Source of the DNA: Azospirillum cavernae
GTDB taxonomy: Bacteria > Pseudomonadota > Alphaproteobacteria > Azospirillales > Azospirillaceae
DNA: 64,000 nt
Assembly (NCBI RefSeq): GCF_003590795.1
Contig: NZ_QYUL01000003.1
Span: forward strand, 434,001 to 498,000
Reading direction: 5' to 3'
Part shown: piece after piece, positions 1 through 8,316 of the stretch
Numbering within the stretch: the first letter of the stretch is position 1
Layout: each line of letters starts with the position of its first letter
The notes under the pieces: model-generated
The model's input: only the letters and a program-made list of their open reading frames with translations
Databases searched by the model: none
Told to the model about the DNA's origin: nothing
Translations under genes and position numbers: made by a program

Positions 1-431
1 CTCTGCGCAAACGGCTGCTGCCGCTGGCGGCCATCGTCACCCCCAATCTGCCGGAGGCCGAGGCGTTGACCGACGTGCCGATCCGCGATCTGGACGGCAT
101 GCGCCAAGCCGCCAAACTGATCCTGACCTTCGGCCCCCGCGCGGTGCTGCTGAAGGGCGGGCATCTGGAGGATGACCGGCTCTATGACCTGCTGTTGAGC
201 GAAGACGGCGAGACCGTGTTCGAGGGCGCGCGGATTCACACGCCCCACACCCACGGCACCGGCTGCACCCTGGCCTCGGCCATCGCCGCCGGTCTGGCGC
301 AGGGATTGAACACGCACGACGCGGTCGCCCGCGCGCGGGCCTATGTGGAAACGGCGATTTTGACCGCGCCGGGCTTGGGCCATGGCCACGGCCCGTTGAA
401 CCATCTGCACACGGTTCGCGATTTTCCCTAA
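1..431 (+). CDS. thiD: Hydroxymethylpyrimidine/phosphomethylpyrimidine kinase, C-terminal part (truncated by window start)
   Basis: Open frame from the window edge to a TAA, about 143 residues of an enzyme usually near 265-280. ThiD phosphorylates HMP and HMP-P in the cytoplasm for thiamine biosynthesis. Visible family signatures are TPNLPEAEAL (ribokinase-like core), LLKGGH, and the anion-hole/catalytic motif HTHGTGCTLASAIAA, in which GTGC carries the phosphate-binding loop and the next residues begin the conserved helix. The start and any operon partners lie upstream of the window. The downstream gene is convergent and unrelated. The family call is firm; PdxK/PdxY-type kinases share the fold but lack this exact combination. 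Confidence 0.93.
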   Translation, partial: LRKRLLPLAAIVTPNLPEAEALTDVPIRDLDGMRQAAKLILTFGPRAVLLKGGHLEDDRLYDLLLSEDGETVFEGARIHTPHTHGTGCTLASAIAAGLAQGLNTHDAVARARAYVETAILTAPGLGHGHGPLNHLHTVRDFP

Positions 432-482
432 ACTCGACGACCGCCGCCGCCCGGCGTTCAAGGCCGGGCGGCGGGGACGTTG

Positions 483-2213
483 TCAGAAAGCGACGGCGGA
501 GCTTGGCGTCGCCCCGACCGGCCCGCGCCGATCCAGCGCGTCGAGAACGGCGATGACGTCGGCGGAGGCGCGTTCCACCTCAGTCACCTCCTGCAAAGCG
601 CGAGGCATGTCGCCGTCGGCGTAGGCCTTGGCCGCCGCCTTGCCGTGATCGTGGACGCTGCGGTGCGGCGCTTCCAGGCGGGCGAAATCCGGGCTGTTTC
701 GGTAGGGCAACGAGGCCGGGCCGTAATACCATTTGCCCAACCGGCAATTTTCATGGCTGGCCAGTTCGTCGGCCCGCAAGGTTTCCAGCCCGACCAGCAT
801 GTCGGCCAAACGTTTTTTCCAAATGACGTGATCGACCTTGGCGATCTTGATGATCTTGCCGGGGATGTCCTGCTCGAACAGCACCTTCAACTGGTTGCCC
901 AGCAGGGTTTCGACGCCGCGCGTCGCCTCGACGCTGCGCAGGATCGACGCGCTGTTGGCGGCGCTGCTTTCGGCGATGCGGGCGGTTCCGGCGGCGACCT
1001 CGTTCGCGGCGGCGGATTGCTGGGTCAGCACGCTGGCGATGTCCGACATGCGCTGTTCGGTGCGGTCGATGTGATGGCCGATGTCGGCCATGCGGTCGCT
1101 GACCGCGCGGATCGCCTCCTGCCCGCCCTGAACGGCGCGGGTGCCATCCTCCATCGAGGTGATGATGGCGCTCATTTCGCTTTTCAGACCTTCGATGCGC
1201 AGGCGGATGTCTTCGGTCGCCCGCGCGGTCTGGTTGGACAGGCCTTTCACCTCGCTGGCGACGACGGCGAAACCCTTGCCCGCTTCGCCCGCGCGCGCCG
1301 CCTCGATGGTGGCGTTCAGCGCCAGCAGGTTGGTCTGCTTGGCGATGGCCTCGATGGTGGAGACGATTTCGGCGATGCGTTCGGAGGCGACGGACAATTC
1401 GCTGACGCGCCGCGCCGCGCTTTGCACCGCGTCGGCGATCACCCCCATGCGCCCCACGGCGTCGGTGACGGTGCGCCCGCCGTCCGCCGTCACGCTTTGC
1501 GCCTCGGTCGCCAGCGTCGCCACCTCGCGGCTGCGCGCCCAAATCTCTTGAATGCCGGTGACGGTTTCTTCGGTCGCGGCGGCGATGGCCTGGGATTCAT
1601 GATCGACCGCGCGCAACTGGCCCACCATGTGGGCGTTGGCGACGGCGGAATCGTTGATGGCGATGGCGGCCTCCACCGTGCGGTCCATCAGGGCGGCGGC
1701 GACGCCGTCCATCGCCTTGCTGGTTTGCAGCGAGGTCTGCGACTGGGTGTAGACGGCCAAGGTGCGGTCCAGATCGAAGGACACCGCCCGGATGACCGCC
1801 GCCACCGCCGCGTCCGCCGTTCTGGGCCGCCAGCGCAGCGCCTTGCGGACGATGCCGACCAGATCGCTGAGCGCGATGGCGTAGGCGCCGATGTACCAGG
1901 AGGGTTCCAGGCCGATGCGCTGGTGCGCCAAACCGACGGCGTGGCAGCGGGCCTCATGCTCCGCCGATCCAACATCGCGGAACAGGCGGCGCCAATGGTC
2001 AGCCTGGGTGGTCTTCAAGCGGTTGAGGTTGCCATGAGTGTCCAACAGCGTCTTCATGGTCGGCCAGCGCGTCAGATGCGCGTAGAACCGCTCCGACAGC
2101 GCTGGGAGTTGCGCGTCGATCAGCCGCCCCATGGATTCCAGAAGTGTCCGTTCGTTTTCGGTCAGCCCGAAAAACGCCGCGTCGGCCCGTTGGCCGGTGG
2201 TCATGCCGCTCAT
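483..2213 (-). CDS. Globin-coupled methyl-accepting chemotaxis protein with C-terminal CZB domain
   Basis: 576 residues with no membrane segment, so a cytoplasmic chemoreceptor. Residues about 20-165 form a protoglobin/HemAT-type sensor: the stretch AHQRIGLEPSWYIGAY is the signature around the proximal haem histidine, likely H97. Residues about 200-440 are the MCP signalling hairpin with the tip QTNLLALNATIEAARAGEAG (294-313). Residues about 455-555 carry a complete chemoreceptor zinc-binding pattern: H462..W465, C490-RLGKW, and H517-RSV-H521. The family senses oxygen or redox gases through haem; CZB domains bind zinc and can report on hypochlorite or zinc in other bacteria. Finding both sensors in one soluble receptor is uncommon. 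Start ATG at 2213 is preceded by its own promoter space; no operon partner. Confidence 0.95.
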   Translation of the reverse strand: MSGMTTGQRADAAFFGLTENERTLLESMGRLIDAQLPALSERFYAHLTRWPTMKTLLDTHGNLNRLKTTQADHWRRLFRDVGSAEHEARCHAVGLAHQRIGLEPSWYIGAYAIALSDLVGIVRKALRWRPRTADAAVAAVIRAVSFDLDRTLAVYTQSQTSLQTSKAMDGVAAALMDRTVEAAIAINDSAVANAHMVGQLRAVDHESQAIAAATEETVTGIQEIWARSREVATLATEAQSVTADGGRTVTDAVGRMGVIADAVQSAARRVSELSVASERIAEIVSTIEAIAKQTNLLALNATIEAARAGEAGKGFAVVASEVKGLSNQTARATEDIRLRIEGLKSEMSAIITSMEDGTRAVQGGQEAIRAVSDRMADIGHHIDRTEQRMSDIASVLTQQSAAANEVAAGTARIAESSAANSASILRSVEATRGVETLLGNQLKVLFEQDIPGKIIKIAKVDHVIWKKRLADMLVGLETLRADELASHENCRLGKWYYGPASLPYRNSPDFARLEAPHRSVHDHGKAAAKAYADGDMPRALQEVTEVERASADVIAVLDALDRRGPVGATPSSAVAF

Positions 2214-2429
2214 GATGCATCCGCCTGTTTTCGCGGCGGTTTTTAGGGTGTCCTGGGCTGCCGTCGCGTTACAACAATGACATTTATACGGCTCTTCAGA
2301 GTGCGTGCCAATGCGACGGAATGCAGGCGCCCAAGAGCGATATGGGTTGCAAAACCGTCAGAGCGCTCACCTTGATCGTTTGTTTTCGTAACACACAAAA
2401 TGTTGATCGAAACAAACCACAAATGCGGA
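2214..2429. other. Intergenic region upstream of the globin-coupled chemoreceptor
   Basis: 216 bases, noticeably less GC-rich than its surroundings, between the chemoreceptor start and the stop of the PRPP-synthetase-like gene, both on the minus strand. It should hold the chemoreceptor promoter. I see no convincing terminator, operator or RNA gene. Confidence 0.5.
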
Positions 2430-3329
2430 TTATTCTTCCCAAAACCCCAGAATTGCGTCGGCCAACAGGGGCGCGAGGGGCAGGGCGTTGCTTGGGTGCG
2501 GCACTCCGTCGCAAGACAGCGGCGCGCCAAACCCCTCCGTCACGAAACGATGGGCGACGCCTTCGGGGAACAGAGCGTGGACTCCGAACACCCGCAGCGA
2601 CGCCGCGCCCAGCGCCCGCGCCGCCCGCCCACAGGAAAAGATGGTCTCGCCAGAACTGATGACGTCATCGACGATCACCACCGGACGCCCCGTCAATGAC
2701 GCGTCGGCGGGCAGGGCGACGGTCACGTCGCGGTCGCCGCGCCGCTCCTTGCGTCCAACAATTCCGGTCAGCCCCAGCGGTCCGGCAATGGCGTCAACCA
2801 ACGGCGCGGATTCCTCGTCCGGGCCGATGATGACGGTGTTGGCGGCGACGGAATCCGCGCGCAGGCGCGCCACGATTGGCCCGGCGCCGCTCAACGCGAT
2901 GGACGGTCGTCCGACGAACACGGCGTCCAGCGTCGGGGTGCGGTGCAAATGCGGCTCGACGCAGACGAAGCGGTCAAAGCAACGGCCCAGCCAGTCGCCG
3001 ATCACCGTCTGGCTGACCGGCTCGCCCGGCTTGAACACGATGTCCTGCCGCATGTAAGCCATGTAAGGGGCGACGAGGCAGAGATCGGTCGCGCCCTGGC
3101 GGCGCAACACCGACGCGGCCAGCGTCAGTTCCACCAGCTTGTCGTTGGGCTGGTCGAGCGAACGGTAGACGATGGCCCGCTCCATCGGCTGGGGCAGCCG
3201 GACGAGGCTTTCCCCATCAGGAAAGCGGTGCAATTCCGCGATGTGGCAGGGGATGCCCAAAGCCTGCGCCAAGTCTTGCGCCTGCGTCGCTGACTCTGGA
3301 AACCCGTAAACACCTGTGTGGGGCGCCAT
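2430..3329 (-). CDS. Ribose-phosphate pyrophosphokinase-like protein (PRPP synthetase family)
   Basis: 299 residues from ATG 3329, chosen because GGGGAGA lies about six bases upstream; the frame stays open further upstream but with only TTG starts. PRPP synthetases make 5-phosphoribosyl diphosphate from ribose 5-phosphate and ATP. Seen motifs: HRFPDGESLVRL near the N-terminus (substrate/ATP region), RQDIVFKPGEPVS (flexible metal/phosphate loop), EPHLHRT in place of the DLHA-type metal motif of housekeeping Prs, KERRGDRDVTV (catalytic flexible loop) and the PRPP-binding VVIVDDVISSGETI. The divergence at EPHLHRT marks it as a paralogue group rather than the main Prs, so I give no gene symbol. 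It is monocistronic and divergent from exbB. Confidence 0.85.
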   Translation of the reverse strand: MAPHTGVYGFPESATQAQDLAQALGIPCHIAELHRFPDGESLVRLPQPMERAIVYRSLDQPNDKLVELTLAASVLRRQGATDLCLVAPYMAYMRQDIVFKPGEPVSQTVIGDWLGRCFDRFVCVEPHLHRTPTLDAVFVGRPSIALSGAGPIVARLRADSVAANTVIIGPDEESAPLVDAIAGPLGLTGIVGRKERRGDRDVTVALPADASLTGRPVVIVDDVISSGETIFSCGRAARALGAASLRVFGVHALFPEGVAHRFVTEGFGAPLSCDGVPHPSNALPLAPLLADAILGFWEE

Positions 3330-3440
3330 GGCCCGTCTCCCCAACCAAACCGCGTCAAATGGGGGCCAAGCTTGGCGCCGCAAGGGTTGACGCGTCAATC
3401 GCCGGGTGAAGGGCTGGCTTTGTCGCCAAGACCATGATAT

Positions 3441-3455
3441 TGAAAATGAGTCGCA
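3441..3455. promoter_or_regulatory. Possible Fur-type operator (distal) upstream of tonB operon
   Basis: TGAAAATGAGTCGCA resembles the 7-1-7 Fur pattern TGAGAATnATTCTCA imperfectly (about 11 of 15 by eye). The following ATTATTGA extends the AT-rich block. It shares TCGCATTAT with the second element at 3581. Support comes mainly from context: iron-uptake genes follow. Confidence 0.4.
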
Positions 3456-3570
3456 TTATTGACAAGCGCCCTGGCCTTTGGCAAACGCCTCGTGGTCTTC
3501 GGGAAATCCGGCATGGCGCCATGCCGCAATGCGAAAAAATCAGCGCCCGTCTGTCGATTAATGATGCGAT

Positions 3571-3585
3571 TGAGACTCGTTCGCA
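3571..3585. promoter_or_regulatory. Possible Fur-type operator (proximal) upstream of tonB operon
   Basis: TGAGACTCGTTCGCA fits TGAGAATnnTTCTCA except at two or three positions and lies 86 bases upstream of the chosen exbB start. It shares the downstream TCGCATTAT with the distal element. Confidence 0.45.
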
Positions 3586-3670
3586 TTATAGAGACATAGG
3601 GCGTCGCCCTGAGATTTGTAGGGATTTTGCAGCGCGCGTTTGGGGCGCGCTCTGGGGGAGTTCAACCGTC

Positions 3671-4531
3671 ATGCCGACATCGCGTCATCGCCTTCGCGCC
3701 GCCGCTGCGGCCCTTGCCGGATGCGCCGTTTCACTGACCGCCGGGGCGGCGATGGCGCAGGAGGGCGCGGCGGTTCCGCCAGCCCCCGCCACCACGACCG
3801 CCGCCGCCTTGGCGACGCTGCCGCATGATCTGTCGCCCTGGGGCATGTTCCTGGGGGCCAGCCCCGTGGTGCAGGCGGTGATGATCGGCTTGGCGCTGGC
3901 CTCCGTCGCCACCTGGACCATCGCCATCGCCAAAATCATTGAGTTGACCTCGGCTCGGCGCAAGGCGCGGGCGGCGCTGACCATGCTGGAAGACGCGCGT
4001 TCCCTGTCGCAGGCGGCGGAGCGGATCGGCTTCAGCCAGGGGACGGCGGCGGTTCTGGTGCGCGCGGTGCTGGCGGAAACCCACCAATCGGCGGACGCGC
4101 CGTCGCGCGACGGGTTGATGGACCGCGCGGCCTCCCGGTTGGAGCGGATCGAGGCGGCGGCGGGGCGGCGGATGGCGCGCGGCACCGGCATTCTCGCCAC
4201 CATCGGCTCGACCGGCCCCTTTGTCGGGCTGTTCGGCACGGTGTGGGGCATCATGACCAGCTTCATTGGCATTTCGCGCGCCCAAACGACCAATCTGGCC
4301 GTGGTGGCGCCGGGCATCGCCGAGGCGCTGTTGGCCACCGCCATCGGACTGGTGGCGGCGATTCCCGCCGTGGTCGTCTACAACGCGTGCAGCCGGGCCA
4401 TCGCCGGGCACAAGGGTCAGTTGACCGACGCGTCCGCCGCCGTGCTGCGTTTGTTGAGCCGGGACATCGACCGCCGCGCCCTGCCGCGCGGATCGGCGGT
4501 GGCGGCCAACAATTCGGCTGCGGCGGAGTGA
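3671..4531 (+). CDS. exbB: TonB-system energizer ExbB (MotA/TolQ/ExbB family proton channel)
   Basis: 286 residues from ATG 3671 with GGGGGAG about 11 bases upstream. A cleavable signal peptide ends near AMAQ (residues 26-30), as in the long form of ExbB found in TonB operons. Three membrane segments follow, about residues 68-92, 175-200 and 215-240; the conserved GSTGPFVGLFGTVWGIMTSF and the APGIAEALLATAIGLVAAIPA blocks are the MotA/TolQ/ExbB proton-channel domain. With ExbD it converts proton-motive force into TonB motion in the inner membrane. It is first in exbB-exbD-tonB; exbD follows after six bases. TolQ is excluded by the signal peptide and tonB context. Confidence 0.95.
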   Translation: MPTSRHRLRAAAAALAGCAVSLTAGAAMAQEGAAVPPAPATTTAAALATLPHDLSPWGMFLGASPVVQAVMIGLALASVATWTIAIAKIIELTSARRKARAALTMLEDARSLSQAAERIGFSQGTAAVLVRAVLAETHQSADAPSRDGLMDRAASRLERIEAAAGRRMARGTGILATIGSTGPFVGLFGTVWGIMTSFIGISRAQTTNLAVVAPGIAEALLATAIGLVAAIPAVVVYNACSRAIAGHKGQLTDASAAVLRLLSRDIDRRALPRGSAVAANNSAAAE

Positions 4532-4537
4532 TCGGCG

Positions 4538-4966
4538 ATGGGCGCGCGTTTGGGATCCGGGGGCGACGACGATCTGGCGGAAACGCACGAGATCAACGTC
4601 ACGCCCTTCATTGACGTCGTTCTGGTTCTTCTCATCATCTTCATGGTCGCGGCCCCCTTGGCCACGGTGGATGTGCCGGTTGATCTGCCCGCATCCACCG
4701 CGATGCCGACGCCGCGCCCGGACAAGCCGCTGTTCCTGTCGATCCAAGCCGACAAAAGCCTGTCTCTGGGCGAGGTCAAGACCACGCGCGAGGGGTTGGC
4801 CGCCGCGCTGGACGCCGCGTCTGGCGGCGACAAGACGGCGCGGGTGTTCCTGCGCGCCGACAAGTCGGTCGATTACGGGGCGTTGACCGAGGTGATGAAC
4901 AGCCTGCGCGGGGCCGGATATCTGAAGGTCGGCCTGGTCGGCCTGGAAGCGGCCCCCTCGCCATGA
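4538..4966 (+). CDS. exbD: Biopolymer transport protein ExbD
   Basis: 142 residues. EINVTPFIDVVLVLLIIFMV (about 18-37) is the single membrane helix and contains the essential protonatable aspartate (D26). The periplasmic half (LSIQADKSLSLGE to LKVGLVGLE) is the usual ExbD/TolR fold. It is the proton-conducting partner of ExbB in the TonB motor. A GGAG-type ribosome site lies within the end of exbB. Its stop overlaps the tonB start by four bases, implying translational coupling. Confidence 0.95.
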   Translation: MGARLGSGGDDDLAETHEINVTPFIDVVLVLLIIFMVAAPLATVDVPVDLPASTAMPTPRPDKPLFLSIQADKSLSLGEVKTTREGLAAALDAASGGDKTARVFLRADKSVDYGALTEVMNSLRGAGYLKVGLVGLEAAPSP

Positions 4967-5856
4967 CGGCGGCGTCTCACCACAGCGATTGGCCGCCCGG
5001 CGCTTGGAGCGAAACGGTCGAGCGCCCGGCCATCGGCGCAACCCGCTGGGGCGGCAGCCTCGCGCTGGCCTTGGGCGCGCATGCGGCGGCGGCGCTGGCC
5101 ATGGTGGCGTGGCATGTGCCGCTGACGCCTTTGGCCGCCGATCCGCCGGCCGTGCTGCTGGAATTGGCGCCGCTTCCGGTCGCCCCGCCGGAGCCGATTC
5201 CGGTTGCGGAGGTTCCGCCCGCGCCGCCGCCGCCCGAGCCGGTGGTGGAACCGCCGCCGGAACCGCCGCCACCCGACCCTGTCGTCGAACCGCCGCCACC
5301 TCCGGAACCTGTTCCAGAGCCGCCCCCGCCGCCAGAACCGCCGCCCGTGGTTGAGCCGGAAGTGGTTCTGCCCAAATCGCCGCCCGATCCGCCCAAACCC
5401 AAGCCGGAACCGAAAAAGGAAACGCCCAAACCCCAGCCGGACAAGCCAAAGCCAGAGAAACCCAAGCCGCCGCGCCCGGCGGCGCCGACAACGCCAACGG
5501 CGGCCCCGCCGGTCGCCGCCCCGGCTCCTGTGGCGGCGGCTCCGGCGCCATCGACGGCCCCGGCGCGGGTTTCTCCTTCCTGGCAAGGGCGGGTGTTGAG
5601 CCATCTGGAACGCTACAAGCGTTACCCGCGCGCGGCCCAGGCCCGCCGCCAGGAAGGGGTGGCGCAGGTGCGCTTCACCATCGACCGCGAAGGGCGGGTT
5701 TTGGCCGTCAAACTCGACCGCAGCGCCGGGCATGAGTTGCTGGACGAGGAGACGTTGGAGATGGTGCGTCGGGCCTCCCCCCTGCCGCCGCCGCCCGACG
5801 AGATGACGCAGGAGCGTATCGAGCTGGTTGTTCCGGTTCAGTTTTTTCTGAAATAG
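4963..5856 (+). CDS. tonB: Energy transducer TonB
   Basis: 297 residues. One membrane helix near residues 25-45 (LALALGAHAAAALAMVAWHV) anchors it in the inner membrane. Residues about 60-200 are an exceptionally long Pro-rich spacer: an acidic EP/PPP half followed by a basic KP half (for example KPKPEPKKETPKPQPDKPKP), then an Ala/Pro tail. The C-terminal domain from about 210 has the TonB signature HLERYKRYPRAAQARR, VRFTIDREGRVL and ends VPVQFFLK. It carries energy to outer-membrane receptors, most simply the one encoded next. A strong terminator follows. Confidence 0.95.
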   Translation: MTAASHHSDWPPGAWSETVERPAIGATRWGGSLALALGAHAAAALAMVAWHVPLTPLAADPPAVLLELAPLPVAPPEPIPVAEVPPAPPPPEPVVEPPPEPPPPDPVVEPPPPPEPVPEPPPPPEPPPVVEPEVVLPKSPPDPPKPKPEPKKETPKPQPDKPKPEKPKPPRPAAPTTPTAAPPVAAPAPVAAAPAPSTAPARVSPSWQGRVLSHLERYKRYPRAAQARRQEGVAQVRFTIDREGRVLAVKLDRSAGHELLDEETLEMVRRASPLPPPPDEMTQERIELVVPVQFFLK

Positions 5857-5879
5857 CCGACCTCGTCCCGATGATGGCG

Positions 5880-5922
5880 ACAGCAACGCCCGCGTCTTGT
5901 TCGACGCGGGCGTTGCTGTTTT
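5880..5922 (+). terminator. Rho-independent terminator of exbB-exbD-tonB
   Basis: Perfect 17-base arms (ACAGCAACGCCCGCGTC and its complement) around a six-base loop TTGTTC, running directly into TTTT. It begins 23 bases after the tonB stop and separates tonB from the receptor's own Fur-like promoter. Confidence 0.93.
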
Positions 5923-5929
5923 AAGCGAA

Positions 5930-5944
5930 TAAGAATTATTATCA
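5930..5944. promoter_or_regulatory. Fur box upstream of TonB-dependent receptor
   Basis: TAAGAATTATTATCA matches the 7-1-7 Fur inverted repeat TGATAATnATTATCA at 12 of 14 informative positions, with the right half perfect. It lies about 80-95 bases before the receptor start in an AT-rich promoter patch. It implies iron-repressed expression (inference). Confidence 0.75.
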
Positions 5945-6023
5945 TTTTTGACTTGCTTCGAAACCGAAGTGATTTTAAGAACCAATCGCATATGACCTTT
6001 TGTCTCGTTTGGGGGGATTTTCC

Positions 6024-8192
6024 GTGTCAGCGTCCACCGCCGTACTCGTGTCCATGAGAGTGTCCCGGCCCATCGTCACGTCGCCAGCGCTGGGGGCGGC
6101 GCTGGGCTTGGCCTTGAGCTGCACCGCCTTGCAACCCGCTTCGGCCCAGACGGCGACCCCGTCGGCGGGCGAACAGCAGCTTCCCGCCATCGCGGTGGAA
6201 GGGGCCAAGCCCCAGGGCGATTACAAGGCTGACCGCGCGTCGTCGCCGAAGCTGACCGAGCCGCTGCTCGACACGCCGCAGTCGATCACGGTGATCCCGC
6301 GCGAGGTGATGGACGACCGGGGGGCGACCACGCTGCGCGACGTGCTGCGCACGGTGCCGGGCATCACCTTGTCAGCGGGCGAGGGCGGCGGGCCGCAGGG
6401 CGACAATCTGAAAATCCGGGGCTTCGCCGCCAACACCGATCTGTTCATCGACGGCATGCGCGACCAGGGCCAATACAGCCGCGACAATTTCAATCTGGAA
6501 CAAGTCGAGGTCATCAAGGGCGCGTCGGCCACCTCGTCGGGCCGTGGCTCGACCGGCGGCGCGGTCAACCTCGTCACCAAGGCCCCGGCCAAGGAGGCGA
6601 TCACCGCCGGGTCGGTGTCGCTGGGAACCGACCGGACCAAGCGCATCACCGCCGACGTCAACCGTTCCTTGACCGAATACGGCGTTGACGCGGCTGTGCG
6701 GCTGAACGTGATGGGGCACGCATCGGGCGTCGCCGGGCGCGATGTCGTCGAGAACAACCGCTGGGGTTTCGCCCCGTCGGTGACGTTCGGTCTGAGCGGC
6801 CCGACCAAGCTGACCTTCAGCTACATGCATCTGGTCGAGGACAACATCCCCGATTACGGAATTCCGGTGCTCAATGGCACGTCGCTGCCCAACGTGAAGC
6901 GGGAGAATTATTACGGCTTCAAGGATCTGAACGCCGAAAACACCCGCACCGACATGGGCACGGCCCGGTTGGAGCATGAAGTCAACGACGTCGTCAGCGT
7001 GCGCAACACGCTGCGCGCGTCGCAGACCAAGCGCTATTCCAACGTGTCGGTGCCGCGCAGCGCTTCGACCATCACCAACACGATGACCCGGACGCCGACG
7101 GCGCGCGACACGACGTTGAAAAGCCTGGACAACCAGACCGACGTCACCTTCAAATTCTCCACCGGCGGGCTGAAGCATTCGTTGGTGACGGGCGTGGAGT
7201 TGGCGGCGGAAAGCTACGACAACCAGCCCTACAGCTTCACCGCCGCGACCACCAGCCTGTCGGATCCCAACCCCTTCGCCATCTATCGCGGCACGCGCAC
7301 GCTGGGCGCCAAGAGCGAGACCAAGAGCACCACGGCGGCGCTCTACGTCATGGACACGGTCAAGATCGGCGAGCAGTGGGAAATCGCGGGCGGCCTGCGT
7401 TATGACCGCTTCCACACCGACACCAAGATCGCCGCGACGTCGACCACTGCCGCGCTGAACCCGACCCGCACCGACAATCTGCTGAGCTGGCGCGGGGCCA
7501 TCGTCTACAAGCCGGTTCCCAACGCCAGCCTCTACGCCAGCGCGTCCACCGCCTACAACCCGTCGGCGGAGGGCTTGGCCCTGACGGCGGCGAACGGAAC
7601 CACCCCGCCGGAAAAAAACCTGACCTACGAGGTCGGGGCCAAATGGGACGTGTTGGGCGACGCGCTGTCGCTGACCGGCGCGGTGTTCCGCACGGAAAAG
7701 ACCGACGCGCGCGAAACCCTGCCCGGCGGCACGGTTCAGGTGTTGAACGGCGTGCGCCGGGTCGATGGTTTCGAGTTGGGCGTCGCCGGTCATCTGACCA
7801 GCAAGTGGCAGGTCTTCGGCGGCTACACCTATCAAACCAGCGAGATCGTCGAGACCTTCACCGCCGCCAACAAGGGCAAGGAACTGGCCAGCACGCCCAA
7901 GCACACCTTCAGCCTGTGGTCGACCTATGAGCTGCCCTGGAACCTGAAGGTCGGCGCCGGCGTGCAGTATGTCGCCGACCGTTATTGGACCGACGCCAAT
8001 CTGGGCAAGATCCCGAATTACGCGGTGTTTGACGCCATGGCCGCTTACGCGATCCGTCCGGGCGTCGAGTTGCAGGTCAACATCTACAACCTGACCGACA
8101 AATTTTACATTGAGCGGGTGCATTCGGGCGGCGGCCACGCGGTGGCGGGCGCCGGGCGCACCGCGATGTTCACCACCAACGTGAAGTTCTAG
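6024..8192 (+). CDS. fiu: TonB-dependent catecholate siderophore receptor (Fiu/PiuA type)
   Basis: 722 residues from GTG 6024, chosen because GGGGGGA sits six bases upstream; TTG 6000 and ATG 6054 are alternatives, and all give a signal peptide ending near QPASAQ. The plug domain (DTPQSITVIPREVMDDRGATTL, then KIRGFAANTDLFIDGMRD and the VEVIKGASA..GRGSTGGAVNLVTK motif) is followed by a 22-strand-type barrel ending in KF. The plug and the downstream PiuC/YbiX-type oxygenase are characteristic of the Fiu/PiuA group, which imports ferric catecholates and monomeric catechols across the outer membrane. Energised by the TonB system upstream; Fur box before, terminator after. Exact ligand not determinable. 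Confidence 0.92.
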   Translation: MSASTAVLVSMRVSRPIVTSPALGAALGLALSCTALQPASAQTATPSAGEQQLPAIAVEGAKPQGDYKADRASSPKLTEPLLDTPQSITVIPREVMDDRGATTLRDVLRTVPGITLSAGEGGGPQGDNLKIRGFAANTDLFIDGMRDQGQYSRDNFNLEQVEVIKGASATSSGRGSTGGAVNLVTKAPAKEAITAGSVSLGTDRTKRITADVNRSLTEYGVDAAVRLNVMGHASGVAGRDVVENNRWGFAPSVTFGLSGPTKLTFSYMHLVEDNIPDYGIPVLNGTSLPNVKRENYYGFKDLNAENTRTDMGTARLEHEVNDVVSVRNTLRASQTKRYSNVSVPRSASTITNTMTRTPTARDTTLKSLDNQTDVTFKFSTGGLKHSLVTGVELAAESYDNQPYSFTAATTSLSDPNPFAIYRGTRTLGAKSETKSTTAALYVMDTVKIGEQWEIAGGLRYDRFHTDTKIAATSTTAALNPTRTDNLLSWRGAIVYKPVPNASLYASASTAYNPSAEGLALTAANGTTPPEKNLTYEVGAKWDVLGDALSLTGAVFRTEKTDARETLPGGTVQVLNGVRRVDGFELGVAGHLTSKWQVFGGYTYQTSEIVETFTAANKGKELASTPKHTFSLWSTYELPWNLKVGAGVQYVADRYWTDANLGKIPNYAVFDAMAAYAIRPGVELQVNIYNLTDKFYIERVHSGGGHAVAGAGRTAMFTTNVKF

Positions 8193-8237
8193 AGCGAAAA
8201 AGCGGTCTGTTCGGCGGCCTGGTGGGCCGAACTGCGA

Positions 8238-8282
8238 CGTCGGGGCCGCTCTGCGGCAATGGGGCGGCCCCGACGCTTTTTT
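8238..8282 (+). terminator. Rho-independent terminator after the siderophore receptor
   Basis: Twelve-base perfect arms CGTCGGGGCCGC / GCGGCCCCGACG with a 14-base loop, followed by CTTTTTT. It sits between the receptor and the oxygenase gene, so the latter may depend on read-through or another promoter. Confidence 0.88.
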
Positions 8283-8316
8283 CCATCCGTTCCCGCGCCA
8301 AGGTCAGGAGACGCGC

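Larger units (their letters stand above)
3330..3670. other. Intergenic region between PRPP-synthetase-like gene and exbB
   Basis: 341 bases between divergent genes. It holds two Fur-like elements (listed separately) and presumably the exbB-exbD-tonB promoter and the promoter of the minus-strand gene. An open frame in phase with exbB crosses much of it, but it has no signal peptide logic and is not needed for ExbB. No RNA gene seen. Confidence 0.5.

Noticed and set aside
480..2246. 588-codon plus-strand frame antisense to the globin-coupled chemoreceptor
   Set aside because: Low-complexity Gly/Ala/Asp/His composition typical of antisense frames in GC-rich DNA; the minus-strand frame has complete domain signatures.
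3434..3670. Upstream in-frame extension of exbB
   Set aside because: It would bury the ExbB signal peptide, and it covers two Fur-like sites; ATG 3671 has a better ribosome site.
3731..5551. Long minus-strand frame across exbB, exbD and tonB
   Set aside because: Pro/Arg/Ala-rich shadow; three well-supported plus-strand genes with ordered overlaps occupy the region.
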